A DNA stretch of 64,000 bases, taken from the NCBI GenBank assembly GCA_933207985.1, contig OW240912.1, forward strand, positions 250,907,522 through 250,971,521, read 5' to 3'. The position numbers and the translations under genes were made by a program. Positions 35,528 through 46,329 of this stretch are shown piece after piece (positions within the stretch are counted from its first letter, which is position 1; every line of letters starts with the position of its first letter). Origin of the DNA: Pelobates cultripes (Eukaryota > Chordata > Amphibia > Anura > Pelobatidae). The notes beneath the pieces are model-generated. The model was not told the DNA's origin. It saw nothing but the letters and a program-made list of their open reading frames with translations, and did not search any database.

Positions 35528-36484
35528 ACACCTTGTATGTGTTTAGAGTGATTCACATAGGTGATTGTAGCACCAAGTTTTATATATTTCATCCAAAGCC
35601 TGCTTTAAAGTAAATACATTTTGAAGCAATAAAATAAAAAATAAGCACGTGCTGATATTTGGATATCATTTGGATATCAGTTAACATTCTCTTTGATGTT
35701 CATATTGTTATTTATAAAGGCCAACATATTCTGCAGCAATTAACATTGGTTACAAATAATTGCTAATAGACAAGATGAATATAGTGGAGCACAAGGTTGT
35801 GATGCCTCTTAAAATGAGCATAAACAAAACTAGTACTGTTTCTTTACTTTTGCTGACTGGAACACAGCCAAGAGAATGGGCGGATAGCAAAGACAATAAG
35901 CAGGGGAGATTTTGTGTCTCCCACTGAAGGCAAACATCAGTGCCAGTCAGATAAGCTTGAAAGTGACACTTTGCACATGAAGTGTCCCACACACACTTTA
36001 TCAATGCGTTTTATAGAACATTAATCTACATGCAATACAACTTTTGAAAATATAGTTGCTTTTAAAGTTACTGCAACTGCTCCATGTTCAGAAGAAAATA
36101 ATAGATCCAAAAATAAGCTCCTCTAAGATCTGGAAGAAGCTCTACTAATCAGCCTCTCATTCTGGAATATGGAATCTGATCTTATCATGTTAAACCACTG
36201 ACCAGCATCAGTCTATGGTATATGTAGTGCTGTTGGCATAAAATTACAGCACAAAGTGACTTAATGGATCAGTGTAATAATAACTTTTCATGGTTGCCTA
36301 CTGTCGCACAAACTTAGTTTACAAAAACTTATGACACATAAAAACTCTAAATGAATTAATGTGGTGAAAGAATATCACATAGTAAAATAGGTATTATTTT
36401 CATAATACTTTACAGTCAGTATTTGTCCCATTTTTAGGTTGTAAACCACTGGAAGTCTTGCTGTGCATACTCAGGCCTTCGTTT
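35528..36484. other. Intron, no gene seen
   Basis: AT-rich sequence without supported features. Confidence 0.45.
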
Positions 36485-36792
36485 TTTGGATACACTTTTA
36501 AAATTATTAACAGGGATATTCACTAAAGTGAGAATTCAAAGTTAGTTTCAATTCTAAGGCCAGAGTAGCTGAACTGAGAGCATTGCTGACTTAAGTTTGA
36601 CTTTTTTGACCTTGAATTTGAAATTCACTTCAAATTTACTTTGAATATTCATTTTAGTGAATAACTCTGCTAATATTTTGACAAATTTTTACATTATTTT
36701 TTTTTACATACTAATATCTTATATATATATATATATATTTTATATATTTTAATATTTTGGAAAATTAAGTTTAAAAGTGTATCCAAAATATT
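36485..36792. mobile_element. Nested fold-back MITEs
   Basis: Outer arms: TTTTGGATACACTTTTAAAA (36485-36505) pairs with TTTAAAAGTGTATCCAAAA (about 36769-36788). Inner arms: 'ATATTCACTAAAGTGAGAAT' (about 36515) pairs with 'AATATTCATTTTAGTGAATA' (about 36644). A lone copy of the outer arm lies at 62297-62317. Confidence 0.78.
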
Positions 36793-37325
36793 AAAATGAG
36801 GCCTCGGTTTGTAAACGCTACAATTGTTGGCTCTTTTCAGTCATTTCAGCCTTTCAAATTTCTGAAGTTGTTACGTTGAGGAGTAGTAACCACTAAATGA
36901 AGGTCCCTTGGAAAAAAAGATTATAATATTATTACATGTAGAAGCTGCATGGATAAAGAAATTATAATTGGAATCATGTCAGCATAGTGGAATGAAAAAC
37001 AAATAATACAAGGAGAAGAAATGATGTTCTAGAATTACCCACACAGGGTCAAATGAAATGCTCCTTGACTTCCCACGATATGCCACTGTCCCAGAGGCTT
37101 TGTATAAAAACAGTGAGCTTTGTAAGTAAAACATGAAAAATGCTGTGTTGGTTGAACTCTCATCAGTGATAACCATTTTAATGAAATAGGTCATCACTTG
37201 TTTTGCTACGTGTTGCCCTCAATCAGATACATTCTTCCTCCCCTGAGTTATTGATTATCTCCATTCATTGATAACCCTGATAGAGTATGATCTGCAATAT
37301 TTTTTTAATTTAAGATAAACCAAAT
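36793..37325. other. Intron, no gene seen
   Basis: AT-rich sequence without supported features. Confidence 0.45.
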
Positions 37326-37671
37326 TAGGGGTCAGCAACCTACGGCACGTGTGCCATGCATAGATACATAGAATGTGACGGCAGATAAGAACCATTCGGC
37401 CCATCTAGTCTGCCCAATGTTCTAAATACTTTAATTAGTCCCTGGCCTTATCTTATAGTTAGGATAGACTTATGCCTATCCCACGCATGCTTAAACTCCT
37501 TTACAGTGTTAACCTCTACCACTTCAGCTGGAAGGCTATTCCATGCATCCACTACCCTCTCAGTATAGTATTATTTTTAAACCTTTGCCCCTCTAATTTA
37601 AGACTATGTCCTTTTGTTGTGGTAGTTTTTCTTCTTTCTCCTCCTTTACTGTGTTGATTCCCATTATGTAT

Positions 37672-38047
37672 TTAAAGGGACACTCCAGTGCGCATTAGAC
37701 CTTCCCATAGGAAAGCATTGAAAAATGCTTTCAATGCTTTCCTATGGGGATTTCAATAGCGTGAGGACGTCCAGCGATGCTATAGCACAGAATCTGTGCT
37801 ATAAACCAGGAAGTGCCCTCTAGTGGCTGTCTAATAGACAGCCACTAGAGGAGGAGCTAACACTGCAATGTAAAGAAGGTGCTTGCGAAAATCTAGTAGA
37901 CAGCTACTAGAGGGAGGGAAGTAATACGTAATGGGCCATTGCAGTTTTGCGAAAAATCGGGCACAGCAAAGCTGTGTTGCGGTAGAAAGGGTACCGTACT
38001 ACTCTAATGGGCAGAAGTGGCTCTGGGTGCTTGGAGTGTTCTTTTAA
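37672..38047. mobile_element. TTAA-flanked MITE nested in CR1
   Basis: It starts TTAAAGGGACACTCCAGTGC and ends GGAGTGTTCTTTTAA. It includes a near-perfect duplication of 'GACAGCCACTAGAGG' / 'AGACAGCTACTAGAGG'. Removing it joins CR1 'ATTATGTAT' to 'ATGTTTTATTGGTATC'. Confidence 0.85.
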
Positions 38048-38122
38048 ATGTTTTATTGGTATCTCTGCTCTCGTTTTTCTCTGGCATTCATGGTGTTTTA
38101 AATTTTTCTTTGTGTTTTATCG

Positions 38123-39538
38123 CAGTTGGTTGGCGGGATTCAGGGGCAATGCGCGTTTCGTATTCGCTGGCATGTAGGCTGGTATGTTTTGGGTGCTGTT
38201 TTGTATGTGCGCGACGGGAGAAGATTGAGATCTCGCTCGTAGGTACTGCTGGAGCAGCGGCGGCGGGAGGTGGTACTTCGGAAAGCCAGTTTGCAGTTTT
38301 CTGTTGAGGAACATAATAATTTAACACCCATTTCATTTACTTATCATTGGCCACTCCTCGCTCTCTACACTGCCCCTACACATACTGGCCCCCATACACA
38401 CACACACTGCCCCCCCATACACATACTGCCCCCTATACACACACTGCCTCTTACACATAATACTGCCCCCCATACACACACACTGCCCCCTTACACATAC
38501 TGCCCCCCTATACACACACTGCCCCCCTACATACTGCCCCCATACACACACTGCCCCCCATACACTGCCTCCCCCATACACACACTGCCCCCCAAAGTAC
38601 ACACACTGCCCCCATACACACACACACTGCCCCCCCATACACACACTGCCCCCCCCCCCATACACACACACTGCCCCCCATACACACACTGCTCCCCATA
38701 CACTGCCCCCATACACTGCCCCCATACACACTGCCCCCCCATTACACACACTGCCTCCCCCATACACACACTGCCCCCCCCATTACACACACACTGCCCC
38801 CCTATATACACACACTGCCCCCACACACACGCTTGCCCCCCATACAATACACCAAGCCCCCATACACAAACACTGCCCCCATTACACACACTGCCCCCAT
38901 TACACACACTGCCCCATTACACACATACTCCACCACTACACACACTGCCCCATTACCCAAACACTGCCCCCATACACACACTGCCCCACAAACACTGTCC
39001 CCATACACACACTGTCCCCATACACACACTGTCCCCCATACACACACACTGCCCCACACACACTGTCCCCATACACACTGCCCCACACACACTGTCCTCA
39101 TACACACACTGACCCCCATACACACACTGCCCCCCATACACACACTGCCCCACAAACACTGCCCCCATACACACACACTGCCCCACAAACACTGTCCCCA
39201 CAAACACTGTCCCCATACCCACACTGCACCAAAAACACATACAGTGCCCCCATACATACACTGCCCCCTAACACACACACTACAACCCTGACATACACTG
39301 CCGCACTCACACACTTCACCCTTAACACACACCACTGCTCCTATACCCTATATCCCAGCAGACCCAGGTAAGTTGTCAAACTGTTCTTAAACGGTATGAC
39401 TACTTACTCTGGGGTGGAATCCTGGCACTACTGACACCATAACTACTACACTGAGCTGTAGTGGTTATTGTGCCTGGATTATTTATTTAAATAATCTATA
39501 AGTGCCCCTCCCGAGATCAGGCTCTGGATCCGCCACTG
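38123..39538. mobile_element. hAT-like element with CACTGCCCC minisatellite, nested in CR1
   Basis: The left end CAGTTGGTTGGCGGGATTC and the right end, complement of CAGTGGCGGATCCAGAG, are related apart from a small insertion on the left. CR1 sequence '...TTTTATC' on the left resumes as 'TATCCTGTAATCC' on the right. The body is a CpG-rich block (38123-38300) followed by the minisatellite. Termini of the CAGTGGCGGATCC type are typical of hAT. The target duplication is imperfect. Confidence 0.65.
38370..39340 (+). repeat. C-rich minisatellite (CACTGCCCCCATACACA)
   Basis: About 970 bp of 16-22-bp units CACTGCCCC(C)ATACACACA with many variants, including CACTGTCCC and CACAAACACTG. Long ORFs on both strands (up to 280 and 177 residues) run through it only because stops are rare in this repeat. 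Confidence 0.95.
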
Positions 39539-39549
39539 TATCCTGTAAT

Positions 39550-39722
39550 CCATGAACCAGTTTAGTAGCCCTTCTCTGAACTCTCTCTAAAGTATCAATA
39601 TCCTTCTGGAGATATGGTCTCCAGTACTGCGTACAATACTCCAAGTGAGGTCTCACCAGTGTTCTGTACAATGGCATGAGCACTTCCCTCTTTCTACTGC
39701 TAATACCTCTCTCCATAAACAA
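39550..39722 (-). pseudogene. CR1 reverse transcriptase C-terminal fragment
   Basis: The fragment shows the '[20 protein letters not shown]' and '[19 protein letters not shown]' segments that characterise the thumb and C-terminal part of CR1/LINE RTs. It carries no catalytic motif and ends at the transposon junction near 39538; the last 12 or so residues of the ORF (from 'TVADPEP' on) are the transposon's end. It is a 5'-truncated, dead copy. Confidence 0.85.
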
Positions 39723-39885
39723 CTAAGCATTCAGCTGGCATTTCCTGCTGCTCTGTTATATTGTCTGCCTACCTTTAAGTCATCAGAAATAATCACCCCT
39801 AAATCCCATTCCTCAGATGTTGATATTAATGGCACTCGAGGTGCTTTTGCATGGCACTTAAGACTGCCAAAGCTAAACTGGCTCC

Positions 39886-40285
39886 GTCATTGGCACACAC
39901 ACTGTTTCACCAACACAGACTTTCATTGAAACGCACACACTCACTGACAGACATACACACTCACTCATTCACAGTTAAACACACTCACTGACAGACAGAT
40001 GCACACACATACACACACACACACACACTCACATTCACTTATGGACAAGGACACACACACACACTCACTAAGAGACAAACACGTTCACTAACATACATAT
40101 ACACACTCACTTTCAGAGACTCTCAGTGACAGATACACAGAGGAGAGAGAGAGAGACACACACACACACACACTGACAGACACACACATACACTCTCACT
40201 GACAGACACATACACTCTCCCTGACAAACACACATACACTCTTTGACCGACACACATACAAACTCACTAATGGACACACACACAA
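39886..40285 (+). repeat. CA-rich minisatellite (ACACACTCACTGACAGACA)
   Basis: Irregular ACACACTCACTGACAGAC units are followed by a GC-rich block to about 40690 ending 'CCGCCCAAGGCAAATGCC'. The arrangement mirrors 51200-51720 and 60020-60370, where a CA-rich run is followed by 'CCTCCCTACC'- or 'CTGGGGTCCAGTG'-type sequence. Confidence 0.85.
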
Positions 40286-40929
40286 TTTATTATTATTTTT
40301 TAAATTTCACTCCACCCAGTCTCCCTACCTACATTTCCCTGGGGCCCAGTGAGACTGTTGGGCTGAGCTGCTGGGCGTGCAGTAAATGCAGGTGGCAAGG
40401 GAGCTCTGATTTTCCTGCTCAGGTCCATCGTGCACCTCCCAGTGATGCTGGGGTCAGAGTGACGTCATATCACGGCTTTTCCATCCCTGCAGAGCGCGCA
40501 AGGGAGCTGAGCAGGAAGAGCTTAGGGGAGAGCACTCCCTCGCTGCCCACCTCCTACATGTATAGACACCATCCTCGAGGGGGCTATGAGGTGGCCAGCC
40601 AGCTATCTCCTGGGCCCCCCAGGACAAGAGGCTGACATGGCATCTGCCAGGGCGTTTGGGGTGGCTTTTATTGCTTCCCCCCCTAAAAGTGCCGCCCAAG
40701 GCAAATGCCTTGTCAGCCTTGCACTAAATAAAGCACTGTTAACATATACTTTAAAATATAACAGCTCACGTATACACAAGTACAACGCTACAAAGCAACT
40801 GCAACACCCATAACTAACACAAGCTAAATACGGCAACATACACAACTCAGTTTTAAAAGAGGATCGGCACGCCAAGAGACTTCAAAATCTTATTTCGGCA
40901 CAGTACTAATGAAAGGTTGCCTACCCCTT

Positions 40930-43021
40930 ATCTAAACAATACTTAGCATGACATGTCATAGTGTTACAGTCCATAGGATATTATTCAATGCAAGTTTCTA
41001 TTAACTCAAATCCCAACCCCAAATCACTAGCCCTCGTCTTTGAATCTGCTCTAATACGTGTAATGTAACTTTTTAATCAGGGGTAAGGGGAGGGGAAGTG
41101 GCCACCTAAACAGCACTTATATAACTATAAACTAGGCATGTTTATATTCCTGACAGACAGACAGACAGACAGAGAGAGAGATAGGTTTACAGACAGGCAG
41201 ACGGTTAGACAGACAGACAGTTAGATAGATAATCAATGTACTACTAGTTTTCCCATTTCTTCTCTCACCATTGTATTAACTCAGAAAAGGAATGAGCTTA
41301 AAAAAAAACCACTTAGTCTAGCTCCTTTTCTTGATATTGTTTTGTTTATGTTGTCTCAGGAAATCAGCCTGCTCTGTGTCTAATCTGGTAATGCCAGCCA
41401 GTTCTGTGAGAGAGCCAGTTTATGGTGATGTCATCCATAGCTGTCATGTCATATACTTACCACCATGCTTCCTGACTGGAAGTCACTGTTCCTTTGCCAG
41501 AGGGAAAAATTTCCTATATGTTTATCCATAACAAACACATTATTTTGGATAGCTGGTTTCTGTTTGCATCGTGGAATTTTTTTTCCATATAAAATTTTAT
41601 TTAAAGGAACACTATAGTGTCAGGAATACAAACATGTATTCCTGACACTATAGGTCTTAATAGCGCTTTAGCAATCCGGCCCCCCTTACCTCCAATTAAA
41701 ATAGTATTATAAGTTGTAGTCGATGGCTGTAATGAGTGCAGGGGGCTGTAGGAGGTCATTTGTGTCTATTCATTACCTTCTTGTGTATATAGAGAGGAAG
41801 GGATGTGATGCCACTCCCCTCTCTTTCATTGCACTCAATTCACCTTTTAGTTTTTCTACTGAAAGTGAAGCCCCATCCAAATTATTTCGTTTTTAGTATA
41901 TTTTACCAGTCTGAAACAAAATCAGAATTGTACACACAGCTCATTAATCTGCCCTTAGATAGTGCATTTCCTGGTACCTGTGTTCAGTGTCAAATTCACT
42001 TGGAATCTGGTATGATATTTTGTTTGTTTTAGAATAATTATATCGTAGAGCTGATGTATTCCTTAATATTTAGGGTACCTTATAGCAAGCAAGGTCATAC
42101 TATTATTTACGTCTATATAACAATTGTAGTAATCCTAGCCAAGATTAACTCTGCTATTTCACTGAAAGTGCTTCTAGTGGCTGTCAATGTGACACTATAG
42201 ACATGTTAACCCTTTCCTGCAAAATGACAATATTTTCAGCTGCAGGGTTAAAATGACAGGGACATGGCACCCAGACCACTTCATTGAGAGTAATCTGGGT
42301 GCCCATAAAATCCCTTTAAGGAAAACTGAATTTCCTTTTGAGTTGCTTCATTGTTCCAGTGTTCTCAGCTGCATACATTGTTGTACTGGCTGTGGCTTGT
42401 GAAAACCAATGCATGGTTCTCATTTCTGACACTTAAAGGGTTTACAGGGAGATCTAGATTTCTCCAGTGGAGTAAAATAAACTTGGCATTTAGGTGTTTA
42501 TACTTTCCCAGAGTACATTCTTCTCATTGATGCCATGAGCTTTTAACATTTTTAGTTGTAAATAACTGCTTATATAGAGTTCCACACAATAGGCTGCAAT
42601 TAGCTATTTAAAACAAGCATCGTCCATTTTTAAACACACTTCATTCTTGTGATTCATTAAATTTAGCTATGGATATTGGCGAAAACAGCGAGTTATAACA
42701 AATACTTAAATGTAAACAGAACATTGTACATTTCTCAGCATCACGCTGCAGAATGTACCCTTTGTGATCCTCTAGCAGTTAAAATAAACATGTTGAATGG
42801 TGAAACTGTGACACTATTGAATAAAACAATGAAAATTGCCCATAACTTGTATTAACATTTTCTTTAGGAGATGCCCGGTTTTCTATGAATTTATATCCAA
42901 AATTTGTAAAATTACCATCATAATCATATTCATACAAGACAAAGACAGGACAAACATCACAAAGTAACAGGAGAAAGAGAAACATTGTAATCCTCTTCTC
43001 TCTATGTTTTCGCTTAAACCA
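40930..43021. other. Intron with microsatellite and MITE fragments
   Basis: It holds a (GACA)n/(GATA)n run at 41151-41232, a truncated TTAA MITE at 41601-41692 (TTAAAGGAACACTATAGTGT with its subterminal hairpin) and another MITE end near 42230-42319 (hairpin 'CACCCAGACCACTTCATTG', end 'ATCCCTTTAA'). No gene is seen. Confidence 0.6.
41151..41232. repeat. (GACA)n / (GATA)n microsatellite
   Basis: Mostly GACA units, interrupted by GAGAGAGAG and ending in GATA. Confidence 0.9.
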
Positions 43022-43273
43022 GAGGTGCCCAAAATGTAGATCCCAAATGTTTTAAAACTACAGCTTCCATGATGCTTTGTCATTCTAAAAGCATTTGTAA
43101 AGGCATGGGAGTTGTAGTTCTACATACAGGGGTAAGCAACATTCGGCACTCCAGATGTTGTGGACTACATACCCCATAATACTTTTACACCGATAATGCT
43201 GGCAAAGCACCATGGAAGGTATAGTCCAAAACATTTACAACATCAGGGGATCTACCTTTTGGGCACCCCTGCT
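43022..43273. mobile_element. hAT-like MITEs, nested
   Basis: The outer pair AGGTGCCCAAAATGTAGATCCC (first 20: AGGTGCCCAAAATGTAGATC) matches the complement of GATCTACCTTTTGGGCACCC at 43249-43268. Inside, 43129-43250 is a second hairpin of the 'CGGCACTCCAGATGTTGTGG' family. No clear target duplication is visible. Confidence 0.65.
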
Positions 43274-43586
43274 CTAATCTGACTGCCAGGTGCAGAGTTT
43301 ATAACAATGACAGAGGACAGAGTTTATAACAAGGATTGACAGGGAATTAAGATGGAGGCATCCAGCAGCAGAAAAAAGTGGTATGGATTTCTACATATAT
43401 ATATATGTATTAAAAATCCCGGGAAGTGACAATTCCTCATTAACTAAGGATCTTATTTACTAAACAGTGAATTGTGCTGAATTAAAAACAAATTTGTAAA
43501 ATGTAGACTACAGTGACATTGTTGGTAATATATGTGAATTAGATACATTGTTCAAACTTGCAGTTTGTGCCTAATTTTACATTTTA

Positions 43587-43726
43587 TAGCAAGGTTGATG
43601 GCAGGAACCGAACTCCGGAGCAGGACCAGCAATCCCACCACGATAAGGCAAACAAGAAAAACTCACAGGTACTCCAAATGTGAAGCCGCAGCTTCACATT
43701 TGGAGTGCCTGTGAGTTTTTCTTGTT
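43587..43726. mobile_element. 140-bp insertion ending in a long palindrome, 15-bp target duplication
   Basis: taattttacatttta occurs at 43572-43586 and 43727-43741, bracketing the insert. The right part, 43650-43727, is a 78-bp palindrome with 36 of 37 pairs and the loop CGCA (arms 'AAACAAGAAAAACTCACAGG' and its complement). The left part has 'GAACCGAACTCCGGAGC' and no coding capacity. The long duplication suggests insertion by a retroelement-type mechanism, followed or accompanied by snap-back copying. Confidence 0.75.
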
Positions 43727-43741
43727 TAATTTTACATTTTA

Positions 43742-44185
43742 GGCACATTTTTAGTGTTGCAGTTCATAACAATTCCCTGTTTAGTAAATACACCCCTAAA
43801 GAAATTATATATTAAATAAATAGCAAAAGTGCCTTGGCTGGGTCATTTAGGTATTCAAACTCTTCTATCTGGTAGAATTCTGTCAACAGCTTTGTGATCT
43901 GTTCATTAAAACAGTGAGTTGTGAACTGATGTTTGGAACTTAGAGCAACATAACAGAGTCCGCTAATACTATAGTTTACAAATTGACTCTCAAAGTAGCA
44001 CAACTTGCTATTGAAATAAGCATGTTTTTTGAAAGGTGCTTCTTGTAAGCATGAAAGAAGACATTTCTTGCTGTCAATGTAAAAATAATATACTGATAGA
44101 CAGCAATTATAACCTATTGGTATCAATAGATACAAACCCTGCCAGTTAAATGAGTCTGGAATTGGAATGGTTAATGTGAGCCTTA
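43742..44185. other. Intron; 135-codon ORF of doubtful status
   Basis: A minus-strand ORF spans 43812-44219, but its first residues lie in the hairpin MITE at 44186-44265. The body ('CFNEQITKLLTEFYQIEEF' near the end) matches no family I know. It may be a chance opening or a decayed transposon fragment. Confidence 0.3.
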
Positions 44186-44265
44186 TTAACCCCTTAAGGA
44201 CACATGACATGTGTGACACGTCCTGATTCCCTTTTATTCCAGAAGTGTGGTCCTTAAGGGGTTAA
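44186..44265. mobile_element. 80-bp hairpin MITE (TTAACCCCTTAAGGAC)
   Basis: TTAACCCCTTAAGGACACA pairs with the complement of TGTGGTCCTTAAGGGGTTAA, and TTAA is present at both ends. It is one of the shortest complete elements here and is identical in style to common frog hairpin MITEs. Confidence 0.88.
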
Positions 44266-44725
44266 ACAAGTATGTAGATATGAAATTATTTTCTTTCTAC
44301 TGTCGAAACTATGTGAAACATAACAAATTAAGTGACATATACAGAATACGGTTATTCGAGTATATTTATTTGAATGTTGTTTGACAGACTTTGAAAAGGT
44401 TGTATCAGTTTACCAGTGACAGTGAGGAAAGGCACTGAGGAGAGTTAAAGTGTTCATTGTTACATCTTGTTACAGTGGTTTTGTAAGATAGGTTTACTCC
44501 ACTGCATACCTCTACAAGGTGCCAGTTATAGGACTCTGGTAAGCTTATGCACCCTACTAGGCTCTTGCCACTACCGCACTGCATAACCTTAACAGAGTCC
44601 CACCACTGGCACTACAGCATTGCGTAGTTATAGTAAGCTCTTGTGTCTATTCCGTGGCATAGCTCTATCCGGTTCTTACCACTACTCCACTGTATAGCTC
44701 TAACATGTGCTTGCCTATACTCTAC
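44266..44725. other. Intron, degenerate 'CTCTACTAGGCTCTTACC' repeats
   Basis: From about 44500 to 44720, and resuming at 45767-45915, are loose repeats of the type GCTCTTACCACTACTCCACTG-CATAGCTCTA. The solo LTR was inserted into this old minisatellite. Confidence 0.65.
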
Positions 44726-45761
44726 TGTAACGGATCACCTGGCACCCCGACTGGGTACCTCCGTTGAAGGATGCTCCTAGCGCTTCCTGAGGACTCCAAG
44801 CACTGCAGCAGACACCACAACCACCGAACCGGAGAAGCATATGAATGGTCTCAAGCATTAGAATGCTGTAAGCAGCTGAACAGGAAAAGCATACAATCAG
44901 CTTACACTCCTGGCGTTCAGCATACAATCAAATTCCCCCAATAACGAGACGACACTTCATTTTGAGGTCAAGCAGAATTGACTGTACTGGCACATATAGC
45001 CTCTTTTATTCACAATCCACAAACACAGTACAGGCCACAGGGTTTTGAAATACAACCAATCAATCCGTACAATACACAGACACTCACACACAAAATCCTC
45101 CCCTCTGCCTGTGATATGATTACTGAACACAATGGTTAATATAATTATCACAGGCAGAGAAATACAGTATTATAAAACATATCACAGGGACCCCAAAACA
45201 TGCAATAACCCCATAAAAATATACATATCCTCGGAACCGGGGGATCTGAGTGAACCACATATCCAAAATTCACCCAGATCCGTTCAGTAGTTTGGAAGAT
45301 ACAGTTTAATGCAGATTCTGCAGAACATATACAAGCTATATGAAAAATAATTACTGTTTAATGTGTCCCCTGTTGTATAGTTTAAAACTACTGCACGATG
45401 TCTTTGTGCACCAAATACCGGCGAGATGGCACCGTGTAGAAAAGTCCACACAGTGTCTGTGAGTTAAAATGGCCGCCATCCATTGTTCTCACCATGTGCT
45501 TCATCCATTGTTCTCACCATGTGCCTCTGATACATGAAATGGTGGCCACCCAGTAACTCAACAGTATGTCCCCAGATGGTTCTTAAAGGGCCAGCAGCAG
45601 CACAACACAAATCCATTATGCCCAAATCATGTTTGTAAAGCGCCATACAACCCAGGACCATAGTCATGAGGCAGGAGGCTGGCAATCAGGCTCTTCCAAC
45701 AGCTAGGGGCAAAGCGCAGCTTGTCACCTAAAAATCCAGTGACAAAAGGCATTTCGTCACA
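44726..45761 (-). mobile_element. Solo LTR with 5-bp target duplication
   Basis: The 1036-bp block has TG...CA ends (plus strand TGTAACGG...TTCGTCACA; minus strand TGTGACGAAA...CCGTTACA) and is flanked by tctac on both sides (44721-44725, 45762-45766). On the minus strand an AATAAA at about 45007 is followed by about 280 bp of putative R-U5, so the element is inserted in minus orientation. The U5 text 'GTCGTCTCGTTATTGGGGG' resembles amphibian Gypsy-type LTRs. No internal region remains, which indicates LTR-LTR recombination. Confidence 0.88.
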
Positions 45762-46039
45762 TCTACTATATTGCTATACTAGGTGCTTACCATTACACCA
45801 TTGCATTGCCACATGGGCTACTTACCATCACTGCACTGTATAGCTCTACCAGGCTCTTACATTACTCCACTGCAATACTTTAGCAAGCTCCACTGCCTAT
45901 CTATTCCATTGCTCCACTGTAGTTAAATAATGGTATGCATATATATGAGGTGCCTGCCTGGCAATATTACTTTAAAAATCAGAGTAAATGTCCATTTGTG
46001 GAAACCAGTTTGTTGCCTCAACAGGGATCATGTATAGCA

Positions 46040-46329
46040 TTAAATGGACACTATAACCGCTCAAGCCACTTCATCTCAATAAAGTGGTCTGGGTGCCTGA
46101 AAACATTTTCGTATCAGGGTTAACCTACCTCTAGTGGCTGCCATTGCTTTCCTATGGGAACACATTGGGTTGGCTGATAATATCGATAGCCAAGGAGTCA
46201 CGTTCATCTGTGGAAAGGGCAGCGACATGTGGGGTGGAAGGTAAGTTTACGAGTCACCTAGACGGTGACTAGAGCACTATAGCATTAGGAATACACATTT
46301 GTATTCCTAACACTATAGTGGTCCTTTAA
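46040..46329. mobile_element. TTAA-flanked MITE
   Basis: It starts TTAAATGGACACTATAACCG and ends CACTATAGTGGTCCTTTAA. It carries the 'CCTCTAGTGGCTGCCA' block shared with other MITEs here. Confidence 0.85.

Larger units (their letters stand above)
37361..39832 (-). mobile_element. CR1-type LINE, inverted, interrupted twice
   Basis: The minus strand reads RT C-terminus (39722-39550), 3' UTR and the end 'GGCCGAATGGTTCTTATCTG' / 'CCGTCACATTCTATG' at 37365-37400. The pieces are 37361-37671, 38048-38122 and 39539-39832, separated by a MITE and a minisatellite-bearing element. No microsatellite tail other than a short ATGTAT-like stretch is visible at 37362. Confidence 0.82.
37326..40929. mobile_element. 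hAT-like element split by nested insertions
   Basis: The left terminus TAGGGGTCAGCAACCTACGG (37326) and the right terminus, complement of TAAGGGGTAGGCAACCTTTC (40910-40930), are a matched inverted pair. 'GTGTGCCATG' (37350-37359) appears to continue as 'ATGGCACTCGAGGTGC' at 39830-39845, which brackets the CR1. The flanks do not give a clean 8-bp duplication, and much of the right half is itself a minisatellite insertion. The nesting order is inferred. Confidence 0.55.

Noticed and set aside
38270..39335. Long Thr/His/Pro-rich and Cys/Val/Gly-rich ORFs up to 280 residues
   Set aside because: They run in several frames and on both strands through the CACTGCCCC minisatellite, where stop codons are rare. 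There is no start context, domain or codon bias.
43812..44219. 135-codon minus-strand ORF
   Set aside because: It begins inside a hairpin MITE, matches no family I recognise, and lies in AT-rich intron. A tblastn search with hits in other species would be needed to revive it.
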